From Eupeodes corollae (taxonomy: Eukaryota; Arthropoda; Insecta; Diptera; Syrphidae): 64,000 nucleotides of DNA. Positions 30,076 through 42,745 of the stretch are shown here, in pieces. Location: positions 53,164,946 through 53,228,945 of the forward strand of contig NC_079147.1 of NCBI RefSeq assembly GCF_945859685.1, written 5' to 3'. The position numbers and the translations under genes were made by a program. The notes beneath the pieces were generated by a model. That model saw only the letters and a program-made list of their open reading frames with translations, made no database searches and had not been told where the DNA came from. Position 1 is the stretch's first letter. Each line of letters begins with the position of its first letter.

Positions 30076-32010
30076 AAATGCTCAATATCTCCAAACAAGC
30101 GAATAAATCGATACCTCTTTGACTTATTTTACTGCTAGTTTTAAAGATATTAATCAAAATCTTAAAAGTGGGCGGTCAGTGGTTGAACATGACTTTTTGT
30201 GTGCTTCTAAACTTGGCTACAAAATTAAATCTCTAATTTTTTATTAAAATAGATCAAGTCGATCTTGATATATAATCGATATTCAGAAGTGGGTGTAGCA
30301 GGGGGTGTAAATATGACTTGAATTTCGGAAAAATCAACTTAACTACGGAAAATAGAATTTTGTTCACTTTCCCCATACGACCGACGGACTGTGTCGGTTT
30401 GAGAGTTTGAAGCAATCTGTTAAATGCAATGTCATTAAGATTGATTTCTGCAGTTTAAACCAACAGCGATTAGCAAATTATTATCATTTCTTCTTAACAA
30501 TTTTAAAATATCTTTTTTTTCACAGTTTTCTTTGTTTTTGCTACCATTTTCACCTGGGAAACACACTGAAAAGATACTAAGTCTAGTTAAATCCTGTAAA
30601 ACTATTTCAATACCGATGGCTTTAATAATTTCAAATTATTGGTTTAATAGATTTATTTATAAAAAAAAAACTCCTTTCGAAAGTTGCCTGTGAAGGTATA
30701 GCAGGCTTAATTATTAATCAGCTAGAAAGCTATGTCAATTTTATTAACTATCAAGAAATTAAATAATTCCTGTTTTTATTTTAAATGCTTGTTGTTTTCC
30801 AAGTGATAATTTTTGGGTTACCGTCAATCATATTGAATAAAGATATTTCACTGCAAGAGAATTTAAAGTCCCCTCAAAAAAAAAAATCTTGACTACAGTA
30901 CTGATTTATGAATTGAAAAAAAATTAAACACACACAAAATCGTAAGACACGAGGCTTGAGAAGTAAATAAGTTAAAATACTAATCCACACACACTCACAA
31001 AACAACACACATACATGTTCACGAAGGACACCAAATGATGAAAGTTTATATTTCTTATAATTTTATAGCAGTTCATATTATAACCCAGAACATATCGAAA
31101 TGCGGAGTTTTATTTTTGAAGGAAACTAAATTCAATATCAGATTATTTTTGTAGGTCGTGGATTTGGAAGATTAAAAACAAAGAAACAGAATCAAAAAGA
31201 GAAAAAACCAATAAAAACTGGGTGCAGCTATAGACTATAATAATATGTATGTAATAAAAATTGTAATGGAAGAACAAAAACGAAAGAAAAGGGAAGGGTT
31301 TTACACACAAACTTTTCTTTGTTTTGTTTTGAAGTAGATACGAAGATATATAAATAAAATGTGTACGTAATATTTTGTTCCTTTTTATAAAAAAAATATG
31401 ACAGAGGTCAAAGTTCATCAATGCACCCAATGCCACCAAATGATAAATTAATATTTAAGCATAAATAAATTATTAATTATTAACATCAAGAATTACAATT
31501 TAAGACTAAAGTTTTAAGCTCTGATTAGGTAACTGATGAGTCCATTCAAAAATTATTGAAGGAAACAGATTTAAAAGTGTAAATGGTTTATAACTTTAAA
31601 AACGTAAGGTATGTTCAAAATATTAACTTTAATCCTATGACGATCTGTTAAGAATGCCTTAGTCAAGTTTTTTTGTGATTTGAGATATTTTCATTTAAAG
31701 TTGAAAATCAATGTGAAAATTATAAGATTTCGAGAGTTTTAAATCCGTGTGGGGGAATGTAGAGCTTAAGGATTTTGCATAGAATATCGATTCTAAAGTT
31801 AACATTTTCTGGGCGTGTATTTATTCAATTTTTGCTAATAAATGAACTTGTGAGTTTTCATAGATCGACGATAGGGTAGTCAAGTGACCAGTGACTAGAA
31901 TCAAAAAGAAAATCAACATTATTGTCGAAAAAGTCTTATAAAGTCTATTCGCTGCGTAATAAGTTATGGAAAGTCAAATGTCTATGGAATCCTGCTCAAC
32001 GCTGTGAACA
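30076..32010. other. no recognisable gene
   Basis: AT-rich DNA; a short CA-rich stretch lies near 30985-31018. The long frame on the minus strand at 31143-31439 is low-complexity and I do not regard it as coding. Confidence 0.4.
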
Positions 32011-32011
32011 T

Positions 32012-34975
32012 ACATAAAATGGAGATTAGGTTCTAACCCCAGCGGGAAGTTGTTCAGGGCAGCAAACGAGAAAGGGGAGAGGAGTTTCCACTAAACAACA
32101 TCTCCTTATCCAGAAGGTAGCGAATCAACGGTGGCGTCTACAATTCCAGTTAAGTTGAACTACTTAGTAAAAACCTTATAGGACTTCTTCGACATATTAG
32201 GAGCCCAGACCTGTAAGGAGCAGTCATGCCGGCTTCCCAACCTTGGAGTTATACTAAGGATCTGGCCCTCCCTCCTGCGTTGTGCCGTCAGGTTAACTTT
32301 CTTACCACGTAAAACTATTCTAGTTGCTAAAAACCAACATGCCTCGGATACGGACGGATTTACTGATGACACACCAAGCAAACGAAATAAGTACAACAAA
32401 CTTCGGATTTATACTTAGAATGATAGGTCCCTTAATAGACCAAGTTCAGCCGAACAGCTAGCGGAAGCCCTAAACTGCTGCGAAGCAGAACTGGAGACAT
32501 ACCTGGGCAAATGCAAACTAACAAATTAAGATGTATGCAACGGCGATTGCTTTCGATAACAAAAGTAGCAACTATTTTAGTGTGAATTTGTTCTTGGAAC
32601 TAGACTCAGGTAAAAAGTCTTGAATTTCATTAGTGTTACCAAGTAAATCACGGCAATCTGCATCAAGGCTAGATCTGTCAATATAAGCCTCAAAAGCACA
32701 ATTATTCCCAAAGAGTAGAAACATGAAGAAACCAAAGACATATTCTTTGAGCTCTTGGACAAGACATATGAGTAGTGCTTTGGCTTTGACATTTAAATCG
32801 TCCCTAAGAGATCTTTTGTGGCACAGTCGGGAGATAAAGCCTGCACGACATTACCTCGGACAACGGATTCAGGCTGGTCGATTTCGTTACGGGGGGAAAT
32901 GTTCTGGTAGCTGGTACGCAGTTGCACAAAGCTTGATATCCGCAAAGGGACATGCAAATTTCCTGATTAACTGACGAAATTGCGATTGACGCACGACTTC
33001 TCCAGTATACAGCGTGTCCGAACATTTCTAGGGGCCAACATTGACTGGGGCCACTATCTTGTTGTAGCTAAGGTCTACGGTTATCCCGATCCAAGCCAAA
33101 ATAAGAAGTTTCGACGTTAGACGGCTACAATCCCAAGAGACTGCCATGTCCTTTTCGGATTGAGTTTCCAACAACCACTTAAGAAGTAAAATGCTGTCTG
33201 CATTAAGCATTAAAAACTAGTGCAAAATTGTCTTGCAGCCATCAGAGATGCAGCCTAGATTTCACCTAGTTTGACGTTACACAGTAAGACCAAAGCTGCT
33301 CGTGATTGCTACAAGCAGAAGAACAGAGAGGAGCACCAGTTTCTTCGATAGAAAAAAAAGAACATGCGAAGCACGCGAGTTACACAGATGCAAGTCAGCA
33401 AACTTGATGACGGAACATATGTGTTACTTCGCAACCCATAATGTAATTCAACACCACTTTCCGCTGACAATCGATACATTGCAATATCCGAAGGCCAACG
33501 GGAAGTGGATGCATTGACCTTAGCTTTTAGTGATTAATTTGAATAATAAAACTAATTCGGGAGTCGCTATCGACCCGAAGAACAAACAACACTATTTTCT
33601 TTCGGAACAACATATATATAACTGGCGCAGTCGGCAAAATATTTTTTTTTTCTTTCGTATTACTAAAAATCAGTTCAGGAAAGAAAAATAATTTAAAAAA
33701 AAAAACTTTTGTGTTTTTTACCATCCATAACCCCGCGACCACCCTGATAAAAGAAAAAAAAAATTGAATTTGTGTTGATAAAGATAAAAAAACTCATAAA
33801 TGTACCAGCCACAAACCGAAGACTGTAAAAACATCAGAGTAACATTGTAGTAGAACCGCAGACTATGCTGAAAATATGGAAAGACCACATCTTCAAATTA
33901 TATAACGGCTATGACCAATCGAATTCCGCTGTAAGAAAGAAAGCACCAATCAAAGGCGACGCCGAACAACAATTCCACCTACCCGACATCCACGAAATGA
34001 AGAAAACTATATGGAAACTGAAAAAAAAAACAAGAACTTCAAATCTCCCTATCGATTTTAAAGCCACGTATGACAGCACATAGGGGAACCGCTTTACAGA
34101 TTTTAGTCTAGTTTTGGCATCCCTGTCAAACTTATCTATTTCTGCAGAATGACAATTCAGAATGCATGCTGCTCTATGAAAGTCGAAAATGATTTCATCG
34201 ATGCATTTGTCAAAAAAGTTGTTAGACAAGGAGATGATGCACTGTCATGCGACTTCTTTAACATAACTCTGGAAATAATTGTGAAAAACTCAATTATCAA
34301 CACCATTACTCGGAAACTTCTATGATATTGAAAAAAATGGAAAATCAAAGCGTTATGTCAGTGGAGTGTTTTTGAGCAATGTGACGGGCAAGACCAAGTA
34401 TACCCCATAATAAAAAAGGACATTAAACACTATAACTTAGAGATAGTCGAAAAATTCGTCTACTAAGGCACTGCTATAAATTCAGACAACAATACCTCTG
34501 AAATCAAACGAAAGATAACTCTTGCAACCGATTTTAATTTATTGTTTTAATGCTTGAACACTGTCAAAGAAATATGAGAATGTCTTTGGATGCTTCGAGA
34601 GAAGTATTCTTAGGGTGATTTTTGGTCCCGCCGGCATAGATGGAGAGTAGAAGAGAAGACACAACGATGACCTGGTTAAAAGAATTAAAGTCCAAAGACT
34701 TAGATGGCTTAGATGGAGAGTGAATGGGGATATCAACGCTCCTGTCCGGAAGGTATTCTAATTCAATTCCGAGGGATGGCGAAGTAGAGGACGACCGCGA
34801 CTTAGTCCGTTCGAAGACAGGACCTCCATCAACTTTGCGTGCAAAACCAGAGACAGCTAGCTAGGTACCGATCTGGCTGGAGAACCATGTCGGTTGAGGA
34901 CCAGGTCCAAACTAGACACTATCGCCACGTTGATTAAAGGACAAAGATAAATAAAAAATAAATAATAAATACAAA
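32012..34975 (+). mobile_element. LINE copy C (same family as A and B), highly diverged
   Basis: The 5' leader is shared with copy B: gggcagcaaacgag (32055 on), aacggtggcgtctaca (32128 on), ggatctggccct (32259 on) and acggacggattta (32352 on). Endonuclease and RT traces follow in broken frames: TSDNGFRLVDF-like (about 32850-32885), QRVRTFLGANIDWGHYLV-like (about 33008-33063), FKATYDST near 34055-34080, VRQGDDALSCDFFNITLEII near 34222-34280, VKRIKVQRLRWLRW near 34675-34715. Every domain carries stops. The copy is older than A and B and is interrupted by the LTR-type fragment at 33400-33800. Confidence 0.7.
33400..33800 (+). mobile_element. LTR-retrotransposon fragment with primer-binding site
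   Basis: LINE copy C loses collinearity with copies A and B between about 33400 and 33803. Within this gap is tggcgcagtcggca (33623-33636), the primer-binding-site type used by 17.6/297-like Ty3/gypsy elements of flies, preceded by an LTR-end-like ...acaacatatatataac. An A-rich leader follows (33640-33800). No gag is present. It is probably a truncated LTR plus leader; the outer limits are approximate. Confidence 0.5.
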
Positions 34976-36043
34976 AGCAATTTTGTTTTGTAATATTCTT
35001 CAGCAATAAGCCAAGACATTGTAACTTAACATTTGAAAAATATTTTGAATAAAACAGTCTTTAACATAAATTCTTGTAATCTTCTTAAAACCACTCAGTT
35101 AACTAGACCAAAATAAAATAAACTAAAAAAACTAAAAATTAAACTAATTCAGTAACCTTAAGAATTTTTTTTTTATAAATAAATTACTCTATAGGAAATT
35201 AATTGACATTAAACTTGACAAACTAAACGTGCAAATATACATCGGTTCATTGGTAAGTTTTTTTGGCAATAGTTTATTCCTAGAGAAATAGAATTGTCAG
35301 ACTCAACACATGAATCGCTTATTTAAAAATAACGCTCAGTTAATTGAACTATGAAATAAAATGTATTTCAATGTTTTCTTTGAATTAAATGAGAAAAAAA
35401 ATAAGTTCATATACGTCACAGCGTACAAAATAGTTACAACGTGGAGTTTTTATTTTTTGCGATTTTCAACTTACATAATGTATTCTGATATTTATTAATG
35501 ATTGAATTTTTATCTTTTTATGAACCGAAAGTCAAAAACGAGTAAGAAAAACTAAATTTATTTTAGAAGTGCTTAAACTCCATTAATTTATAACCTTAAA
35601 ACCAACTCTGAGTGGGGGTGGTTTAGAAAGAGTTTTGAAGTTATAGGTGCTGATATTTAAATCAAATGAACTTGAATTAAATTTGACCAACCGAAGCATA
35701 CGGGTCATGGTTCGTTAAAGACATAGGACGTGTGGTTATTTGGTTACTTCTATTAACCAAGGCAAGGGGTTGTCAAGTTGCGGGTGTTAAAGAGAGAGGA
35801 GCAGTCAACTTAGCCAGACAGAAGCCGATGTGTGAGAAGTATGTGTGCAATTTTTCTACGTTTCTGTAATGACTTGAAGTTAAACATAGAGTTGCGATAA
35901 CGATAAGGGGGCTAGGCTATATCAAAGGATTTTCCTAAGGAAGGTATTTTCTATGGATGCTTTCTATTTTTGAATTCTTATAAACCAGGTTTAGAAATTG
36001 TCGAAAACTTTTTCAAGAAGAGATAAGTCTTCATGAGTTTTAA
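34976..36043. other. no recognisable gene
   Basis: AT-rich intergenic DNA without matches to other parts of the window. Confidence 0.4.
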
Positions 36044-37183
36044 TCTAATACATAAAATTTTCCTGTCACAGTGTTAGTTGCCATACTCCTCCGAAACAGC
36101 TTAACCAATTTTAATGAAATTTTGCACATACATTCGGTAGGACTGAGAATAGGTTTTTATCTATTTTTTATATTCCAAGGTGCTATGGTTTAATTTCATC
36201 AATATCGTACATAGTGCAAGGATCTTACGATAGTATTTAGTGACGCTATGTACATTGTATACAATGAAGCATTGATTGCTATTGAGGATCTTTGCATTAT
36301 CATTGCCAAATTACCACTCAGTCATTTGGGCAAGCATTCACAAGATATCTGATTTAATAGACACTTAATTGAATCGTGAACTAAAATACAATACTGTAGA
36401 AATGGCAGCAATTGTTGCTCGCAATGTCCCACTAATGAATGAAGAACAAAGAACCATTTGACGGCATGACAAGGTGGATGGAGGCAGAACAGCTCATTCA
36501 GTATTTAAACTGCCACTAAATATCCAAAATAACCCAGACGCGGTGTGCAATGTAAAAAAAAATTATCATCTATGGCAACTGTGCTGAAAATTAAAAAAAT
36601 TCGCTTGAGGCGTTGAACAGGACATTGAAAAATATAAAAAAAAACAACGACAGACTATTTGGCGGCACTCTGTCACTCCTTTTAGGTGAGTCCTGACAAA
36701 AACTTCCAGCTATTCCGCGTTTAACGTACGCTGATGAGATCAACCCGTGCTTAAAATAATAGCAGATAAATCATGAGTGGCTGTCAAAAATAGCAATTTT
36801 AGCAGCAAAAAATGTTGATGTCAACTTATTAAATCTTAAGATACAAAATTTGTTACCAGGAGACTTTGTGTCATACAAATCTATTGATACAGTTTGTGAT
36901 GCTACCGAAGTTGTAAATTATCCAACTGAGTTTTTGAACCGTACGAACATTTTGATCAATTATGTTCAAAGTCCTCTCCCTTCAAATGTCAAACCATTAC
37001 ATTCATCTTCATTTTTAAATAATAATTTTATTGTAATAATGGCAATAGTAATGTTTTTTTTACAAATGGCACATATGTAAAAAGGCATGGTGGCGCGAGC
37101 GTGGTGCCTGATGATCTCCTATCGTTCCCCTTTAATGGTTTACAATAATATAACAAAACACGTTCCACAGCCGGGTTAGCTAG
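36044..37183 (+). mobile_element. deleted Helitron with both termini and helicase relic
   Basis: The left end TCTAATACATAAAATTTTCC at 36044 is followed by ctgtcacagtgttagttgcc and actcctccgaaacagctt, typical of insect Helitron 5' ends. The right end is ccgggttagCTAG (CTAG at 37180-37183). The flanking bases are A (36043) and T (37184), the expected A/T insertion site. Inside are fragments of the C-terminal helicase of the Rep/Hel protein: NEALIAIEDLCIIIAKLPLS (about 36262 on), VEMAAIVARNVPLMNEEQRT (about 36398-36460), GGRTAHSVFKLPLNIQN (36480-36530), IQNLLPGDFVSYKSIDTV (36843-36897) and VVNYPTEFLNRTN (36910-36948). The Rep nuclease and Walker A region are deleted and stops are frequent, so it depends on other copies for rolling-circle mobilisation. 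Confidence 0.82.
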
Positions 37184-37609
37184 TGATTTTATAAAATTTC
37201 GTATCATCAGCGTAAAGGGATATTTGAAAAGGTTTAATGACCATTGTAATGTCATTAGCTGTAAGGATAATGAAAACAGGGCCTAAGTGACTACCTTAGG
37301 GTGTACCAGAAGTGAATAGAATAGGATAGAAACGAGTGGATCTAAATCCGATGTATTATTCACTATTTTCAATAAAATAAGTAATCAATTTTAGGAAAAT
37401 AGATAGAAATAGAATAGAAACCTAATTCGTTGAAGTCAGTGGTGGAGACTATATCAACTATATTCCCATTTTGTAAAGCTCCTAGAGTGAATAAATCAAA
37501 CTCTACAAAATTTGGTGATATATCTTTTTTTTAGAAGCCGTGCTATGTTGGACCAGTTAGATATCAGCAACTGAAGCCCTAAAGTTAATATAGAATGCGA
37601 TTTCTGAAC

Positions 37610-38065
37610 TCCAACTATGCCGCATGACGTTCCAAAATAAACGGTTCAATGTAACAATGGGTAACAACTCATCTGAGCCATTCCAGACATGTTCAGCCAG
37701 GTCTTCACAATTGCTTAGTTATGCCGATGACATCGACATAATCTAAAAGCATTCATAACTATAGATAATCAGGTGAAGCGCATTGGGCTTAAAGTGAATG
37801 AGCACAAACAAAGTAAAGGCTATCAAAAAAACAAGTCTCAACTGTCCAACGCCTAGGACAAAATGTTACTGTTGTTGGTAAAGTTTTTCGAGGTACTCGG
37901 AAAAATATCAATTCTATGAAAGACATCCGACAACATCGACAACTTCGGTTTGGGTTTAAAACTCCTTTCTCAAAAAACAAAATGCACGTTATACAAAACT
38001 TTAACTAGATCACACCTGCTCTACGGCTGGCGGCCGGCGGCGCCGAGTGCTGGATGATAAAAAAA
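37610..38065 (+). pseudogene. LINE reverse-transcriptase fragment
   Basis: Reads SSQLLSYADDIDII at about 37700-37743 (intact YADD), then ALGLKVNEHK (about 37775-37805), a frameshifted middle, and SQKTKCTLYKTLTRSHLLYG (about 37970-38026). This is the palm and thumb of an RTE-like RT related to, but distinct from, copies A-C. The interval 37184-37609 has nothing recognised. Confidence 0.62.
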
Positions 38066-38149
38066 GAAAAAAATCTGAAATTTGAAAACCAAAAATTTAA
38101 AACCAAAAATTTCAGAAAATCCAAAATCGCAAAACCCCAAATTCAAGAA

Positions 38150-38905
38150 AATCCATAGCTCAAGAACCAGTAGATTCAAATAAATTGTGTTATACAGATA
38201 ATAATGCAGAAAGATGCAGAAAAGACTCTCACAAAAATTGAGTGGGTTGTTTTTTTTTTTTTGACATAGCCATTTAAACATAGGTGAAAATTTTGGTTAA
38301 CCGAAATTATCTCACGAACCACTAACGCTAGGGACTTGAGTTAAATGCGTATTATATACTGTAACGTGATACCAAACAAATAAATTTTTGGAAAAAATTC
38401 CATTCAATTTTTTTTTATAAAACAAAAAGACTGAAAAAAAATATTTGTCACATGGAAATTTTTATGAACAAAAAATGATTTTATCTCCACAACAATTTAT
38501 TGCACGGAAAAATAACATTTTTAGCATCTGGTGAAATTTTGAGAAAAAACAAATTGACAGTTTTTTTTAATAAAAAATAAAAATCTAAAAAAAAATCACT
38601 CAAAGTTGGTAAAAATTGAACTTCGACTCAAATATTTTTTTCCAAAACTTGAGATTATGGCTTCAAACTTATTCTATCTTATAAGAAACATTGGTTTTAA
38701 CATTCGGTAACATCTTGAGAAAAATCAATCCGACAGTTTTTTTACAAAAAATAAAAACCTAAAAAAACAATTCTAAAACTTGGTAAAAATTTACTTTCGA
38801 CTCAAATATCTTTTCAAAAATTAAAAATATTATCTTCAAACTTATTTTATTTCATAGAAAATATTGTTTTCGATATTCATTAGTTTGTTTTTATAAAAAT
38901 TCAAT
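38150..38905 (+). repeat. ACTTCCCAT-family arm fragment
   Basis: Starts at ccatagctcaagaaccag (38152), with the marks tacagataataatgcagaaa, ctcacgaaccactaacgct and subunits carrying attgacag (38552) and cgacagttttttt (38730). The outer tip (about 170 bp) and the centre are both missing. Confidence 0.68.
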
Positions 38906-39089
38906 TCAACCTTTTATAATACCTTCATCGATTCCTTCAGTTTAAAAACTTGCTGCAACCCTCCGATTCCAAGCAGAAGGAAGCTAACAATGATCAATTC
39001 ACAGATATAAAAAATGTTATTTGAATGCGTTCAAAAAATGTAATAAACCGAAATACAGAACATCCATTTGCATGTTCGAAAATCCAATT

Positions 39090-39874
39090 CACAATAACGA
39101 ATTGTGGAACACCCAAATTCACTTTCGCAAAGTGTATTCGCAATGAGTGAAATGCAGAACATGGGCATATGTGTTATTTTCAACACGTCTTTAAGTAACT
39201 CACTGTTTCCTTTTATCTGGAAGAGCTCCTGCATAATACAAGTACACAAAAAAGGTCCTAAAAACGAAATAGTGAACTTTCGACCTATTCCTAAACTATC
39301 TGTGATACCTTAACTATTTGGGTTCTTTCTTTTCACTGTAGTTCAATTATCTGTGATAACCAGCACTGTTTCAGTTTACATCCTTTTGTTTAGATGTGTT
39401 TGAAAAACGTGGACAAGTAGATTTTATCTTTACTGATTTCAGCAAAGCCTCTGACAAATTGTGTCATAAAACATTACTTTCAAAACTATCGCAGCAAGGT
39501 TTTAACGACTGTTTCATAAACTGGATCTCCTCATATTTGCATGATAGACGTTAAGTCTTAAATTTAGTAAAGAGTGTTCAAGTCCATTTGTTGTGAATTC
39601 TGGTGTCCCCCATGGTAGTCACCTTGGTCCTATTCTATTTGTTTTATTTATAAATGACTTGGTTTCGATCATACAAAGTTCGTCTGCCCTAATATATGGT
39701 GATGACTGACTGTCTCCTCTTGCAATAAGACTTAATATTATTGAGGGAATGTTGCAATAATAATCGTCTTGTTTTAAATGTTGAAAAATGTAAAACCATG
39801 AGTTTTACACGCAACAAAGTTCCAATCGTTTTTAGTCACATGTTTGATTCTTGTCCTTTAAGTAGAGTATATGT
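39090..39874 (+). pseudogene. old LINE RT relic, 5' half (split by LINE D)
   Basis: Fragments: SNSLFPFIWKSSCIIQVHKK and NFRPIPKLSVIP (39190-39309), VDFIFTDFSKASDKLCHKTL (about 39419-39477), SGVPHGSHLGPILFVLFIND (about 39599-39655), then IYGDD for the YxDD box (about 39689-39705), CKTMSFTRNKVPIVF (about 39790-39832). It is a CR1/Jockey-type RT with several stops. It resumes at 42440 after the inserted LINE. Confidence 0.65.
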
Positions 39875-42437
39875 ATTTTAGTTTAGTTTAGTTTAGTTTA
39901 TTGGTAATTGTTACTAACACATTAAGATAAATCTTATAAGGTAGTGAAAGTTTATGAATAAATAATATATGATAACATTTTAAATAATAAGTTACAATTA
40001 TATATAATATAGAAGTGATTTTAAATAACCAAAGAAGGAAAGTATAATAAAAATAAATAATAATATGTACGTCTATGAACAAAAGAAAAAAAACTTTAGG
40101 CAAAGAACTTTATAGTATCTTTACTTTTGGTAATTATATAAAAAAGTAGAAGAAATATAAAAAAAAGAAGGAAAAAAAGAAGGAAATAGAGAATTAGAAG
40201 TGAGATGTCTGTAAAAGATAGGCTAGTCGTTTTGATTAGAAATAAAATCATGTAAACTTTTTTGAAATTTTTGTATGTCACTAAGTTCTCGCAAGTAAGG
40301 TGGGAGTGAGTTCCAAAGGCGGCATGCATTGATGAAAAATTGTCTCTCAGATGTAAGACACGTAAAACAAGGATGAATTAAATAAGTTGATCTGTTTGAT
40401 ACCGAAAACCGAAGTTGTTCATAAAGATATGTTGGTTTTCCCATAGTTATAATTTTGAAAAGTAGAATCAATGTTCGGAATTTGATGAAGTTATCGAAAG
40501 ACATTTTTGAAAAGCTTCGTCTCAGATGGGAAACATGGTCATATCTTTTTAATCCATAAATATATCGTATTACACTATTAAAGGCTACTTTTAATTTGTT
40601 TTTGCTATAGAAATCACAATTGTGATAGATTTCACATCCGTAGTTTAAGATTGGTAAAACCAAAGACTTAGCAAGTAGAGTTCGTGTTTTAATCGGTGTA
40701 AAGCCTTGAACAGTCCATAATGTTCTTAAAGTGCCATATGCTTTTCCTACTAATGAGTTTATATGGTCATTCCATGTAAGAGTCCTATTAAAAACCACAC
40801 CAAGGTTCCTAGAAGTGTTTACAAATTCTAATATAGTACCATTTAGCATGATTGAGGGAAAATTTGACAAATCAAGTTCTTTTTTGGATATTACAAGGCA
40901 TTTGCATTTGTTTGGGTTAAGAGACAAACCGTTATTAGCTGCTCAATTTGAGATCCGCTCGAGATCCTGATTGATATCAAAAGCACAGTTTTCGATAAGG
41001 CCTAGTGAACAACTTCTATAGATTTGAATGTCATCTACATAAAAGTGCTTTGAAGGGTCGGGAATAAGAGAAGCGATTTCGTTTATATACAGCGAGAATA
41101 GCAGGGGTGATAAAATAGAACCTTGGGGAACACCTTTAAGTAAAGGTAGGTACTCAGACAGACTATCATTCAAATAAACGGCTTGTTTTCTGTTGCTAAG
41201 ATAAGAAAAAAGTAATTTTATTGCATCTAAAGATACGTTAAACTCCCAACGCAGCTTATTCATCAGCACGGTATGGTTCACCAATCACCATGTCACAAGC
41301 TTTGGAGAAGTCAAGAAGAACTAAATACGTTACGTTATCCTTATCCAATTCGGTCCTTATGTCTTCAATGACTTTAAGAAGTGCAGTTGTGCAGCTGTGT
41401 TGAACGCGAAAACCTGACTGAATTGGTACCAAATAATTGTTGCGGGTTATATAGCCGTTCAGTTGTTTTTGCATAATGCGTTCACAAAATTTAGACAAGA
41501 ATGGAAATTGGTCTAAAGTCCTCGCAAAGTGAGTTTTTGGGAATAGGAAATATTTTACCCATCTTCCATTTCTGAGAAAAAATTCCTGTTGTAAGAACTG
41601 TGTTGATAATATGGGTAATATAGGGTAAAAGCATTGTGCAAAATTGATTTCAAAAATACAGGATTTAATTCATCAATTCCTTCAGCAGTGGATTTTATTG
41701 ACAGAAAACTTTCCGCAACATCTAGTTTGCTCACTCCTGAAAAGCTAAATGCAGGGTCTATCAAAGGAAATGTTGAATCAGTGGATAGTTGAGTTGACAT
41801 TACATAGTTTGGAGTAGATAAAAATATACGATTAAGTTCGTTTTTATCAATATTGTTTAGATTGTTTTGTCGTTGTTTACCAATTGCAAGCTTTCGAAGA
41901 TTTTCCCACAGTTTTTAACCATCACCATTAACGTTGAGTGGGCTAGAGAAAAATTGTTCTTTGGCGTTTCTAATTTCTAGGACAACTTTATTACGTAGGG
42001 TCTTATAAGTTCTCTGATGTTCTTCCACCCGGAAAACTATCCAGCTTCTATAAGTTCGATCTCGTTGGTCCATTATTTGTTTAATTCTTTCACTAAGCTA
42101 GGGCTTCGATTCACATTTAAACTTTTTTGTTTTCAAGGGCACGTGGCAGTTAAACAGCGTTCTTAAATTTTCATTTAGAAATTCCACTTGGTCATTTGCC
42201 GAAGGCAGATGATAAATATTATCCCAAAAAATTGAACGAATATGTTCTTGAAGTGCTGACATGTTAACGTTTTTATAGTCCCTATATTTTATGATATTAT
42301 TGTCGGAAGTAGTTTTAGTACAGAAGTCATAAGTCAGAAAAATCAGGTCGTGTTTGGAAAAAACTGGAGCTGAGAGTTGATTATAAGAAACAACCCTATC
42401 TTTTTCTGACTTAGATCCTAAACTACCATTCAAACAA
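39875..42437 (-). mobile_element. LINE D (Jockey/CR1-type), young, inserted in older LINE
   Basis: Minus-strand element, 5'-truncated at about 42437 and ending in a tail that reads (tttag)4-5 on the plus strand at 39877-39899. Its ORF2 is nearly continuous. The endonuclease end (42433-42098) is followed by a linker and the N-terminal RT (41800-41555, 41498-41256, each pair separated by a frameshift). RT motifs are IQSGFRVQHSCTTALLKVIE, LDFSKACDMV, GVPQGSILSPLLFSLYINEI and FYVDDIQIY. The thumb and C-terminus run to 40223, including LWNSLPPYLREL. The 3' untranslated region is 39900-40222. The older RT relic continues on both sides (39090-39874 and 42440-42740). Confidence 0.82.
40223..41498 (-). 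pseudogene. LINE D reverse transcriptase, two small lesions
   Basis: The polymerase reads across three frames. An extra 7 bases (attggtg, near 41273-41287, partly duplicating its neighbour) shifts the frame after ACDMV; without it the protein would continue with NHTVLMNKL. A TGA at about 40945-40943 sits where related proteins have Trp, before AANNGLSLNPNKC. Otherwise the palm (YVDD) and the thumb to ISNQND are intact. It would copy the element's RNA at a nicked target. So few lesions suggest a recent insertion. Confidence 0.72.
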
Positions 42438-42439
42438 CT

Positions 42440-42745
42440 TCATAGTTAAAAAAGAAAATAGAGTTCTGGGTTTTATTAAGAGATTTGGCCGTGATTTCCG
42501 TGATCCATATGTTTTAAAATTACTTTTTGTTTTATTTGTTATACCGGTCCTGGAATATGCTTGCACAGTATGGTCACCTTACTACGCCGTACACGTCTGG
42601 AAGACTGGAAGTCATTAAGAATACATTTTTGCTTTTTTGTCTACGATCCCTTCCGTAGTTTCATGATATTCATACATTAGCGCCTAATTCACAGAATCTT
42701 TCTCTCATAAATCTTCTATCTTTGACAAATTAAAGGATGTACTTT
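42440..42745 (+). pseudogene. old LINE RT relic, 3' half
   Basis: Reads SNNFIVKKENRVLGFIKRFG then RDFRDPYVLKLLFVL, IPVLEYACTVWSPYYAVHV up to a stop near 42617, then SFSHKSSIFDKLKDVLC. It is the continuation, in the same orientation, of the RT relic that ends at 39874. Confidence 0.65.
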
